Shown here: positions 1 through 5,563 of the stretch, piece by piece
Layout: each line of letters starts with the position of its first letter
How positions within the stretch are numbered: the first letter of the stretch is position 1
Source of the DNA: Treponema sp.
Lineage (GTDB): Bacteria > Spirochaetota > Spirochaetia > Treponematales > Breznakiellaceae
Length of the DNA stretch: 5,911 nucleotides
Reading direction: 5' to 3'
Assembly: GCA_031283905.1 (NCBI GenBank)
Contig: JAITAW010000120.1
Coordinates: forward strand, 1 to 5,911
Position numbers and translations under genes: made by a program
The notes under the pieces: model-generated
The model's database searches: none
The model's input: only the letters and a program-made list of their open reading frames with translations
Told to the model about the DNA's origin: nothing

Positions 1-424
1 ACTGGCAATTTCCTACAGGCAACGGGGAACCGTTATTCGCCAGGAAAAGAACGGCTGGCTTGTGGAAATCGGCTCGCTCCGCATGACTTTTACCGAGGAA
101 GAGCTTACGCCGGTGCAACCCGCGCAAAAACAACTCAAGCCCGCGCTTGTTGTCGCCGATTTATCGCAGCGATCAACCGCGGTCATGGAACTCAACTTGT
201 TGGGTATGCGCCTTGAAGAAGCCTTGGAAGCCCTACAGCGGCAGATCGATGATGCCGTTTTATCGGGCTTAAAAGAATTCGCCGTTATACACGGCAAAGG
301 CGGGGGCGTTCTACAAAAAGGCGTACACGATTTTCTTAAAGAAGATCATCGCATCGCTGATTTCCACTTTTCCCGCCCGGAATTGGGCGGGTTCGGCAGA
401 ACCGAGGTTGTACTGACAGTATAG
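1..424 (+). CDS. mutS2: Endonuclease MutS2, C-terminal part (Smr domain), 5' end outside window
   Basis: This is the last 140 codons of a MutS2-family protein; the first full codon is at base 2 and the stop is TAG at 422-424. MutS2 is a cytoplasmic DNA-binding ATPase and nuclease. It has been linked to suppression of homologous recombination and, in some bacteria, to rescue of collided ribosomes. Visible first is a small beta-rich KOW-like stretch (fragment residues 9-35, RGTVIRQEKNGWLVEIGSLR). A linker follows, then the Smr domain (about residues 63-139) with ELNLLGMRLEEAL, VIHGKGGGVLQKGV and the closing GGFGRTEVVL. The MutS ATPase core lies upstream of the window. The order and C-terminal end fit MutS2 rather than a stand-alone Smr protein. 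Two Smr motifs differ from the usual form: LDLRG is LNLLG, and HGKGTGxLR is HGKGGGVLQ. It converges on the minus-strand trpB2 gene. Family assignment is firm; nuclease competence is uncertain. Confidence 0.92.
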   Translation, partial: LAISYRQRGTVIRQEKNGWLVEIGSLRMTFTEEELTPVQPAQKQLKPALVVADLSQRSTAVMELNLLGMRLEEALEALQRQIDDAVLSGLKEFAVIHGKGGGVLQKGVHDFLKEDHRIADFHFSRPELGGFGRTEVVLTV

Positions 425-476
425 CTGAGACAACGCAGCCGGCGCAAGCCTCGTCCGCTTGGATTTTGGGAACCTC

Positions 477-511
477 TGGAAACTCCGGCGGAGTTTCCAA
501 AAGCGCTTTTT
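477..511. terminator. Hairpin between convergent mutS2 and trpB2, possible terminator
   Basis: A perfect 10-bp inverted repeat (477-486 TGGAAACTCC, 490-499 GGAGTTTCCA) encloses a 3-base loop. It is followed on the plus strand by the palindrome AAAAGCGCTTTT (499-510) and a run of five T (507-511) that reaches into the trpB2 stop codon. The position between two convergent stops suits a shared terminator. The T-run sits eight bases past the stem on the plus strand and is missing after the stem on the minus strand, so it is not a classic intrinsic terminator in either direction. Confidence 0.5.
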
Positions 512-1886
512 ATAAATCTACTTTAGGCAACGATGCGAACCCCGTCCTCTCCAGATCCTCGTCTGTGGGAATGTAGTCGGTCATGGTTTTGGCATTATAC
601 GCCATGTACGCGCTCATGTCAAAGTAGCCGGTACCGGTAAGACCGAAAAGGATGACCTTCTTCTCGTTTGTACGCTTGCACTCAAGAGCTTCGTCAATAG
701 CCGCCTTTATTGCGTGGGAAGATTCCGGCGCGGGGAGGATTCCCTCGGCTTTCGCAAATTTTATCGCCGCGTCAAAAACCTCGGTCTGCACTTCGGCGCG
801 AGCCTCAAGATGCCCGTCGCGGTACAGTTTGGATAGAATTGAATTCATGCCATGATACCGCAAGCCGCCCGCGTGATTTGACGAAGGTATAAACCCGTTG
901 CCGAGCGTGTACATTTTGATAAGCGGCGTAGTCTTTGCCGTATCGCCAAAATCGTAGGCGTATTTCCCGCGGGTGAACGACGGACAGGAGGCAGGCTCCA
1001 CCGCGATGAAACGAATGTTGTTCTTTCCAGCCAACCGCTCCCCCATGAACGGCGCGATAAGTCCGCCGAGGTTTGAACCGCCGCCCGCACACCCAATGAC
1101 GATATCGGGTTTGATGCCGTACTTGTCAAAAGCCGCCTTCGCCTCCTGCCCGATAATTGACTGGTGCAAAAGCACATGGTTCAAAACGCTGCCAAGCACG
1201 TACCGGCATTTGTCGGTTTTGACCGCCGCTTCCACAGCTTCGGAGATCGCGCAACCTAAAGAACCGGCGGTATTTGGATCAACAGCGAGAATATTTCTGC
1301 CTGCTTCCGTGGTGTTTGAAGGAGACGGAATAAGACGAGCGCCGTAGGTTTCAATGAGCGCTTTGCGGTACGGCTTTTGTTCGGAACTTATCTTCACCAT
1401 GTAAACCGTAAGCCCCAGTCCGTAAAAAGCGCACGCCATTGCCATTGCGGAACCCCATTGCCCGGCGCCGGTTTCTGTGGTCAGCGAAACAAGCCCTTCC
1501 TCTTTTGCATAATACGCCTGAGCCGCCGCAGAATTGAGCTTATGCGATCCGGACGTATTTGTCCCTTCAAACTTATAGTATATTTCGGCAGGCGTTTCCA
1601 ACGCTTTTTCCAGAAAATAAGCGCGGACAAGCGGCGCGGGTCTATAGGCGCGATAAAACGCCTGCAATCCTTCCGGTATATTAATAAATGGCGTTGTCTC
1701 GTCCAACTCCTGTTTGATGGCTTCTTTACAGAATACCGGCGCTAAATCGTCTTCGGTTACGGGTTTTAATGTTCCCGGATGCAGAAGCGGATCAGGCTTA
1801 TCTTTCATAAAAGCCCGTAAATTGAACCATGATGACGGTATTTCATCCTCGGCTAAATAAAGTCTGGTTGGAATTTTCTTTGACAT
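510..1886 (-). CDS. trpB2: Tryptophan synthase beta chain-like enzyme, TrpB2 type (PLP-dependent)
   Basis: A complete 458-residue fold-type II PLP enzyme that joins indole and L-serine to give L-tryptophan. Length and sequence match the TrpB2 ('TrpB-like') subfamily rather than the classic TrpB1 of about 400 residues. Visible are the PLP-lysine motif GSHKLNSA (K116), the catalytic-glutamate motif ETGAGQWG (E138), LNHVLLHQSIIGQEA (235-249), the phosphate-binding loop GGGSN (268-272) and the C-terminal LTGTGYFD (416-423). The extra N-terminal region (about residues 1-75) is typical of TrpB2. The ATG start is preceded by AAGGAG with a 6-base gap. No trpA lies in the window, so it probably acts alone on free indole; TrpB2 proteins bind TrpA poorly. 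It is divergent from the tRNA-Asn gene. An exact repeat and a dyad in its leader suggest control at the promoter. The catalytic residues look intact. Physiological role (indole salvage or another beta-replacement) is inferred. Confidence 0.93.
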   Translation of the reverse strand: MSKKIPTRLYLAEDEIPSSWFNLRAFMKDKPDPLLHPGTLKPVTEDDLAPVFCKEAIKQELDETTPFINIPEGLQAFYRAYRPAPLVRAYFLEKALETPAEIYYKFEGTNTSGSHKLNSAAAQAYYAKEEGLVSLTTETGAGQWGSAMAMACAFYGLGLTVYMVKISSEQKPYRKALIETYGARLIPSPSNTTEAGRNILAVDPNTAGSLGCAISEAVEAAVKTDKCRYVLGSVLNHVLLHQSIIGQEAKAAFDKYGIKPDIVIGCAGGGSNLGGLIAPFMGERLAGKNNIRFIAVEPASCPSFTRGKYAYDFGDTAKTTPLIKMYTLGNGFIPSSNHAGGLRYHGMNSILSKLYRDGHLEARAEVQTEVFDAAIKFAKAEGILPAPESSHAIKAAIDEALECKRTNEKKVILFGLTGTGYFDMSAYMAYNAKTMTDYIPTDEDLERTGFASLPKVDL

Positions 1887-1892
1887 TGTTAT

Positions 1893-1898
1893 CTCCTT
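1893..1898 (-). promoter_or_regulatory. Ribosome binding site of trpB2
   Basis: Read on the minus strand this is AAGGAG, six bases ahead of the ATG at 1886. It is a near-perfect Shine-Dalgarno match and fixes the start of trpB2. Confidence 0.85.
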
Positions 1899-1899
1899 G

Positions 1900-1913
1900 T
1901 TGATTTTTTGTCA
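1900..1913 (-). repeat. 14-bp direct repeat, promoter-distal copy
   Basis: Plus-strand TTGATTTTTTGTCA, identical to 1972-1985; the two copies start 72 bp apart. This copy sits directly upstream of the trpB2 ribosome binding site. Confidence 0.8.
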
Positions 1914-1918
1914 TGCTG

Positions 1919-1943
1919 TGCATGTGCCACGTACATACATGCA
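1919..1943. promoter_or_regulatory. CATG-rich dyad in the trpB2 leader, operator candidate
   Basis: Perfect 7-bp arms TGCATGT (1919-1925) and ACATGCA (1937-1943) are separated by 11 bases (centre to centre 18 bp, under two helical turns). Another CATG (1912-1915) lies just outside. On the minus strand the dyad falls between the likely -10 region and the ribosome binding site of trpB2. That is where a dimeric repressor or a small leader hairpin would act. No known operator consensus was recognised. Confidence 0.35.
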
Positions 1944-1952
1944 TAACGCTTC

Positions 1953-1986
1953 TTTATATAGAAACACATTATTGATTTTTTGTCAA
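1953..1986 (-). promoter_or_regulatory. Likely trpB2 promoter with long spacer
   Basis: Minus strand: a consensus -35 TTGACA (1986-1981) is followed by an AT-rich stretch with TATATA (1960-1955) overlapping TATAAA (1958-1953). The spacers would be 20 and 22 bp, longer than the normal 17. At 17 bp only the weak TTCTAT (1963-1958) is available. The -35 is convincing; the -10 is not settled. Confidence 0.5.
1972..1985 (-). repeat. 14-bp direct repeat, copy overlapping the trpB2 -35 box
   Basis: Second exact copy of TTGATTTTTTGTCA. On the minus strand it reads TGACAAAAAATCAA. Together with the adjoining base at 1986 it supplies a consensus TTGACA -35 hexamer. Confidence 0.8.
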
Positions 1987-2028
1987 GTGATTTTGAGAGA
2001 AAATTTGTAAAAAAATTTTGATCGGCTC

Positions 2029-2057
2029 TTGACTATTTTATTTGAAAACGCTATAGT
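2029..2057 (+). promoter_or_regulatory. Sigma-70 type promoter of the tRNA-Asn gene
   Basis: TTGACT (2029-2034) and TATAGT (2052-2057) are separated by exactly 17 bases, each one base off consensus. The promoter ends 13 bases before the mature tRNA 5' end, leaving a very short leader. The flanks are strongly AT-rich. Confidence 0.85.
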
Positions 2058-2070
2058 AAGATATTATTAA

Positions 2071-2143
2071 TCCCCTGTAGCTCAGTTGGCAGAGCAAGTG
2101 GCTGTTAACCACTGGGTCGGCGGTTCAAGCCCGTCCGGGGGAG
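2071..2143 (+). tRNA. tRNA-Asn, anticodon GUU
   Basis: A full 73-nt cloverleaf. The acceptor stem TCCCCTG (2071-2077) pairs with CGGGGGA (2136-2142), with one T-G wobble. The D arm is GCTC/GAGC (2080-2095). The anticodon stem AGTGG/CCACT (2097-2113) carries the loop CTGTTAA with GTT at 2104-2106. The variable loop is 5 nt, and the T arm GGCGG/CCGTC (2119-2135) has the loop TTCAAGC. The discriminator base is G (2143), as expected for Asn. CCA is not encoded, so it must be added by a nucleotidyltransferase. The gene has its own promoter and terminator and appears to be transcribed alone. Confidence 0.96.
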
Positions 2144-2151
2144 AAGGATAG

Positions 2152-2179
2152 CCCGTCCGTCAGGACGGGTTTTTCTTTT
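2152..2179 (+). terminator. Rho-independent terminator of tRNA-Asn
   Basis: The 7-bp GC-rich stem CCCGTCC (2152-2158) / GGACGGG (2163-2169) has the loop GTCA and is followed by TTTTTCTTTT (2170-2179). It starts eight bases after the tRNA 3' end. Confidence 0.93.
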
Positions 2180-2400
2180 ATGGGATAAGGAATTAGCGCA
2201 TTTTGGCAAGAATAACGCACGGGCGGTTATGTATCACGGGAAAGTCCGAAGATGCCCATATCAACGGGACTGTCAACAACGTGTGGTAAAACCGGATCGC
2301 CCAGCCGGGGGGCTTCAGGGGAAGTTGCTACGGTTAAGATTGGTAAGCGCCACCTTTACCGTTCTGGTATTAACGAGACGGCAATGAAAAGTTAAACGAG
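2180..2400. other. Spacer without a recognisable gene, possibly the lost 5' part of the receptor pseudogene
   Basis: About 220 bases follow the tRNA terminator. All frames are broken by stops. The longest plus-strand reading that starts with ATG (2252-2395, 47 codons) has no ribosome binding site and no recognised motif. Since the next 700 bases are a decayed receptor gene on the same strand, this may be its remaining N-terminal part, but no TonB box or plug motif can be made out. Confidence 0.4.
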
Positions 2401-3109
2401 AAAATGTCCTTTCATCATGGAAATCACGGATCAACGGCTGATAAGGCAGAAAACTATAGTCCGATAGCGCCGCGCTGTCGGGTCCATACCGGAAACGGGA
2501 CGGATCGCAAGAGGACGCGGAATATCTTGATCTGTTCGATGCCCAGAATGTCAACGCGTTTGCGTATAAAGGCTGGGATGCGCGTTCCTTTTCCGTTACC
2601 CTGTTTGCGGAACCGTGCGGAGAATCATTTTCTGTTTGACGATTATTATGGAATAAAACGCCATCGTACCAATAACGAGGTACGAGACGGCGGCGCGAGG
2701 CTTGCGCTTACGTAGAATTTCGCGGATATGGCGCAGCTTTCCTATTCGGGCGATCTGTATTACGGCGATAAAAACACGCCGGGTACCATGACATCCGTTG
2801 CTTACGGGAAACAGAACGATGTTTCCACGCGCTACACGCCGTTCTTTGATAAACCGGTCGCGTTTCGGGACGATCTTGCCGTTGAGGCGAGTGTGCGCTA
2901 CGCCGTACAGCGGCTGGGCTATGAAAAGTCCAACGCCGCGTCCCTTCATATTAAAGCCGTATTTTCTGCTTAACCTCGCAATCAACCAGCATATTACCGC
3001 GCGGCTCGCGGCGTTTCTTGTTCTGCGCAATATCTTAAACGTATCGTACGTTTCCGTTCAAGGTTATCCCATGCCCGGGTTTACCCTGGCGGTTGGGATG
3101 AAGGATTAA
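2401..3109 (+). pseudogene. TonB-dependent outer-membrane receptor, decayed and internally deleted
   Basis: Fragments of a TonB-dependent receptor beta-barrel run in order through three frames. (1) 2401-2459, weak: MSFHHGNHGSTADKAENY. (2) 2460-2636, with YKGWDARSFSVTLFAE, ended by TGA at 2637. (3) about 2623-2970, with FDDYYGIKRHRTNNEVRDGG, an in-frame TAG at 2713-2715 in ALT*NFADMAQLSY, then LYYGDKNTPGTMTS and YGKQND, ended by TAA at 2971. (4) about 2975-3106, with INQHITARLAA, NILNVSYVSVQGYPMPG and a stop at 3107-3109. The last stretch is the typical C-terminal receptor signature (NLLNxxY...GYPxPG). The TAG probably replaces a Tyr codon by one base change. Intact family members have about 600-800 residues and a plug domain. 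Here under 240 barrel codons remain, so internal and 5' deletions are likely. No ribosome binding site, signal peptide or plug was found. An intact copy would import a substrate such as an iron chelate or vitamin across the outer membrane. Confidence 0.7.
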
Positions 3110-3172
3110 GGCGGAGTTTGAGCGGTGAGGAGCGATCCGGCGCGCGTCAGGTTCCGGCGGTTGCCGCTTCCT

Positions 3173-3394
3173 TCACAGCCGCTTTTTTATCTCTTCCAAG
3201 TTGCATCCCGCCTCTATCATCTCCAATAGCTCTGCGTTCCGTTCTTCTCGACCCTCTTCCTGTCCTTCTTTCCACCCTTCTTGCCAGCCCTTTTTCCAAC
3301 CTTTTTCCCAAGCCTCTTTCCAGCTTTCTTCAAGCCAGACCGCTCTGGCGTTGTCATAATTCCACTCGGTCAACAACATATTGATTACCCCCAA
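3173..3394 (-). pseudogene. C-terminal remnant of an Rpn-family (PD-(D/E)XK) nuclease / 'putative transposase'
   Basis: A 73-residue reading frame resembling only the tail of Rpn-family recombination-promoting nucleases. It has a short NMLLTEWNYDNARAVW helix (5-20), a charged tetrapeptide-repeat helix (about 22-52; KGWKKGWQEGWKEGQEEGRE) and the usual end, EMIEAGCNLEEIKKRL. The PD-(D/E)XK catalytic domain, normally 200 or more residues ahead of this, is missing. In the same frame 16 more codons (3395-3442, including FVEKNFWKRTLG) extend upstream to a TAA at 3443-3445, and they also look like family sequence. The listed start is a TTG; an ATG at 3377-3379 is possible. Neither has a convincing ribosome binding site. 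Tryptophans 25, 29, 33, 37 and 41 fall every fourth residue. Full-length members are thought to cut DNA and promote recombination; this fragment cannot. It could still be a small expressed helical protein, but a relic is more likely. Confidence 0.65.
3229..3331 (-). repeat. 12-bp-period coding repeat in the Rpn tail
   Basis: On the minus strand this purine-rich tract encodes imperfect tandem tetrapeptides of the form (K/E)xGW, turning into (Q/R)EEG. The unit is about 12 bp and is repeated about seven times. Such tails vary in length by slippage and unit gain or loss in this family. Confidence 0.6.
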
Positions 3395-3700
3395 TGTCCT
3401 CTTCCAAAAGTTCTTCTCTACAAACCGGCGATGCGCGTTGTTTTACACCGGCTCTTCGCGTCTCACGCCCGCGCCCTGTTTTTTCAAACCTTTGCCATAC
3501 CTCTTTCCGGGACTTCTTCCCGCCCTCTTCACTTCACGCACTCCCCAATTTTCGCTATAAACCCGCTGTAGCCGCGTAACAGCGTGCGCCACCCTATGCG
3601 TACAGGGTTTGTGCGGAAACGCCACATCTGACCGTGAAGCTTCCCAAAAGCGCGCCCTCCGGAACGGCATCCTTTGGGACCGCGGGTTTTGGAAAAGCCT
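3395..3700. other. Intergenic stretch without a supported gene
   Basis: About 300 bases lie between the Rpn remnant and leuD. The frames open here (for example minus 3443-3670 and 3529-3759) give Arg/Gly-rich proteins with no motif and no ribosome binding site. The minus strand at about 3455-3545 is purine-rich and reads KRAGRSPGKRYGKGLKKQG, which loosely recalls the charged Rpn tail and may be a further decayed copy. An imperfect inverted repeat occupies the leuD-proximal end. Confidence 0.5.
3639..3698. repeat. Imperfect inverted repeat directly after leuD
   Basis: GCTTCCCAAAAGCGCG (3639-3654) faces CGCGGGTTTTGGAAAAGC (3681-3698). The outer GCTT/AAGC and inner CGCG ends match, and a few mismatches or bulges lie between. 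The spacer is 26 bases. The outer edge is two bases from the leuD stop. It could fold in the leuD mRNA 3' end as a terminator or mRNA-end stem, but no U-run follows on the minus strand. Confidence 0.35.
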
Positions 3701-4222
3701 TTAATAGTTCTTTGCCGCGTACTCGACCCAGCCGCCCGCCTCAACAAGGGCTTTCTCAAAGCCTTGCAGGGTGAAGGAAATGGTTTTCCGTTTTGCCTCG
3801 GCGGTAAAGGTGAGAGCCGCCTTTTCAGTATCGACAGTCAGCGTTGTTTTTTCTCTGGAGAATTCGCGGAACAATTCGTCCAGTGCCGCTACGGGCAGTT
3901 CCGCCGCTATCATGCCGCAGTTGTCCATGTTCTGCCTGAATATGCGGGCGAAACTCTCGGCAATCACAATATTGACGCCATTGACCTCAACCGCCCACGG
4001 CGCATGTTCGCGGGAGCTTCCGCACCCAAAATTGGCGCGCGCGACAACAGCCCCAATGTCTTTGATTGAAGAGGGGTCAAAGCCGTCAAGCGCCAAGTCT
4101 TCCAGCAAGTAGGGTTTGAGGGCTTCCTTTGAGTTCTCGGTTAAATACCGCGCCGGGATGATTTCATCAGTGTTGATATTGCTTCTGTCCAAAAAGAGAA
4201 CGTTCCCGTTGAATGTTTTCAT
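3701..4222 (-). CDS. leuD: 3-isopropylmalate dehydratase small subunit (LeuD, type 2)
   Basis: A 173-residue swivelling domain of the aconitase superfamily, partner of the LeuC subunit encoded just upstream. The complex isomerises 2-isopropylmalate to 3-isopropylmalate, the second step of leucine synthesis, in the cytoplasm. Visible are NTDEIIPARYL (17-27), the substrate-binding loop region, and FGCGSSREHAP (65-75), the small-subunit signature with the active-site Ser/Arg. VIAESFARIFRQN follows (86-98). The length fits the short type-2 LeuD class (about 160-170) rather than the enterobacterial form of about 200. The ATG is preceded by GGAGG four bases away. The gene starts 33 bases after leuC ends, so the two are one operon. 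The same subunit type is used by homoaconitase and citramalate/methylmalate isomerases. Without leuA or leuB alongside, the exact substrate is inferred. Confidence 0.93.
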   Translation of the reverse strand: MKTFNGNVLFLDRSNINTDEIIPARYLTENSKEALKPYLLEDLALDGFDPSSIKDIGAVVARANFGCGSSREHAPWAVEVNGVNIVIAESFARIFRQNMDNCGMIAAELPVAALDELFREFSREKTTLTVDTEKAALTFTAEAKRKTISFTLQGFEKALVEAGGWVEYAAKNY

Positions 4223-4255
4223 ATATCCTCCAGTTTACGGCAAGCCGTGCGCCGT

Positions 4256-5542
4256 TCAGCCGCCGATTGCGCCCGTAATCGCCGCGGCAACGGCGGACGC
4301 GGGACTCATCAGGTGAACCATGCCCCCCTTGCCCATACGCCCGAAAAAATTGCGATTCGTGGTGGAGGCGCACACTTCCCCACGCGCAAGTACGCCATTG
4401 GACATACCGAGACACGCGCCGCACGTGGGGTTTGTTACGCAGAAGCCCGCAGACATAAACGTCTCAATAAGCCCTTCTTTAAGCGCCTGTTCATAGACTG
4501 CGGGAGTCGCGGGCGACACGATGGCTCGCACCGAATCGGCTATTTTCTTGCCTTTGAGTAGGCTCGCGGCTTCCCGCAGGTCTTCGATACGCCCGTTGGT
4601 GCAGGAACCGATGTACACTTGATCGATCTTGACGCCGGCAAACTCCCGAATGGGTTTCACCTCATCAGGTTTATAGCCGAACGTGGCGCACGGCTCAAGC
4701 GCGGAACAATCAAGGTCAACAACGCCAGCGTACACGGCGTCCTCATCGCTACGCCATTGCGCAAAACCGGCAACGGCTTCTTCTTTCGTGGAATAGCCGT
4801 GATCCCCATCCGGACCGATGAATTTCCATAAATAATCCACCGTTGTCGCGTCCGGCAGGCATACGCCGCACGTCGCGCCCGCTTCAACCGCCATATTGCA
4901 GATGGTCATACGCCCTTCCATACTTAATTCGTCAACTACGCGTCCGCGAAATTCGATGACCTTATCCGTCGCTCCCGCAACGCCGAGCTTTGCAATGACG
5001 CTCAATATCACGTCTTTGGCGAAAACGCCGCTTTTCAACGTTCCTTCTAGATTTACGCGCAGGGTTTCAGGCTGTTTGAACACCGCCACCCCTTTGAGAA
5101 TGCCCACCTCAAGGTCCGTGGTGCCTACGCCGGCGGCAAACGCGCCGAACGCGCCATGCGTACAGGTGTGGCTGTCGCCCATGATGATGGTATGCCCCGG
5201 ACGCGCAAAGCCTTTTTCCGGGAAGAGCGCATGGCACACGCCGTTTCTCCCAATATCAAAAAAGTCTTGTATACAATGACGCCTCGCCCAATCCCGCAGT
5301 ATTTTACCCTGCTCGGCTGTTTTCGCGTCCTTGGCCGGCGTTACATGATCGATCACCGCCTTTATCTTTGAGGGATCAAAAACCATGTCCATATTGCGTG
5401 AAACAAGATCATTGATGGCTATCGGCGTTGTGATCTCGTGGCAAAAGACCCTGTCTAGTTTCAATACCCATTCGCCGAAAGGTCTATCAACAACGTGGGC
5501 ATCGAATATCTTCTCAACAAGCGTTTTTTTCATATTTTTCAT
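4256..5542 (-). CDS. leuC: 3-isopropylmalate dehydratase large subunit (LeuC, type 2)
   Basis: A complete 428-residue [4Fe-4S] hydro-lyase subunit of the aconitase superfamily, acting with LeuD on 2-isopropylmalate. Visible are MGDSHTCTHGAFGAFAAGVG (121-140), the core nucleotide-fold signature, and the cluster-ligand cysteines C314 (GSCTNGR) and C374/C377 (NPTCGACLG). STTNRNFFGRMG (393-404) contributes active-site Arg/Asn. Length and pattern match the type-2 (archaeal-like, about 420-residue) LeuC rather than the 465-residue enterobacterial type, which agrees with the short LeuD. The chosen ATG (5540-5542) has AGGA upstream at normal distance; the in-frame ATG three codons later (5531-5533) has none. 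It is the first gene of the leuC-leuD unit, divergent from glnS, with a promoter at 5593-5621. A homoaconitase-type role cannot be excluded from this sequence alone. Confidence 0.95.
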   Translation of the reverse strand: MKNMKKTLVEKIFDAHVVDRPFGEWVLKLDRVFCHEITTPIAINDLVSRNMDMVFDPSKIKAVIDHVTPAKDAKTAEQGKILRDWARRHCIQDFFDIGRNGVCHALFPEKGFARPGHTIIMGDSHTCTHGAFGAFAAGVGTTDLEVGILKGVAVFKQPETLRVNLEGTLKSGVFAKDVILSVIAKLGVAGATDKVIEFRGRVVDELSMEGRMTICNMAVEAGATCGVCLPDATTVDYLWKFIGPDGDHGYSTKEEAVAGFAQWRSDEDAVYAGVVDLDCSALEPCATFGYKPDEVKPIREFAGVKIDQVYIGSCTNGRIEDLREAASLLKGKKIADSVRAIVSPATPAVYEQALKEGLIETFMSAGFCVTNPTCGACLGMSNGVLARGEVCASTTNRNFFGRMGKGGMVHLMSPASAVAAAITGAIGG

Positions 5543-5563
5543 ATGCTTCCTGTTATGCTCCCC

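Noticed and set aside
845..1347. Several 90-120 residue frames inside trpB2 on both strands.
   Set aside because: They are shadows of the intact trpB2 frame, which has all catalytic motifs.
2236..2330. GGGAAAGTCCG resembles a conserved RNase P RNA segment (GAGGAAAGUCC), suggesting an rnpB gene after the tRNA.
   Set aside because: The other universally conserved segments (such as ACAGAA and the matching 3' P4 strand) are not found in order downstream, so this is a chance short match.
2252..2395. A small plus-strand ORF (47 codons) after the tRNA gene.
   Set aside because: It has no ribosome binding site, no motif and lies in a decayed region.
2596..3030. A 144-residue minus-strand open frame.
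   Set aside because: It is the reverse of the receptor pseudogene, rich in Arg, with no ribosome binding site or recognisable motif.
2071..3109. Integration of a mobile element at the 3' end of tRNA-Asn.
   Set aside because: No repeated tRNA 3' end (attR), integrase or element genes were seen; only a 10-bp match within the terminator, which is too short and too close.
3229..3331. The periodic pyrimidine-rich tract, considered as a CRISPR or tandem-repeat array.
   Set aside because: The 12-bp units are degenerate and coding (tetrapeptides); there are no repeat-spacer blocks and no cas genes.
3118..3571. Plus-strand open frames (3118-3384, 3281-3571, 3394-3579) rich in Pro, Ser, Leu and Phe.
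   Set aside because: These are antisense readings of the purine-rich Rpn tail and its flank; the composition is explained by the repeat on the other strand.
3443..3670. A 75-codon minus-strand frame directly in frame with the Rpn remnant, separated by one TAA; possibly the missing N-terminal part.
   Set aside because: Its sequence shows none of the Rpn nuclease features and is Arg/Gly-rich without motifs. Only a loose resemblance to the charged tail remains.
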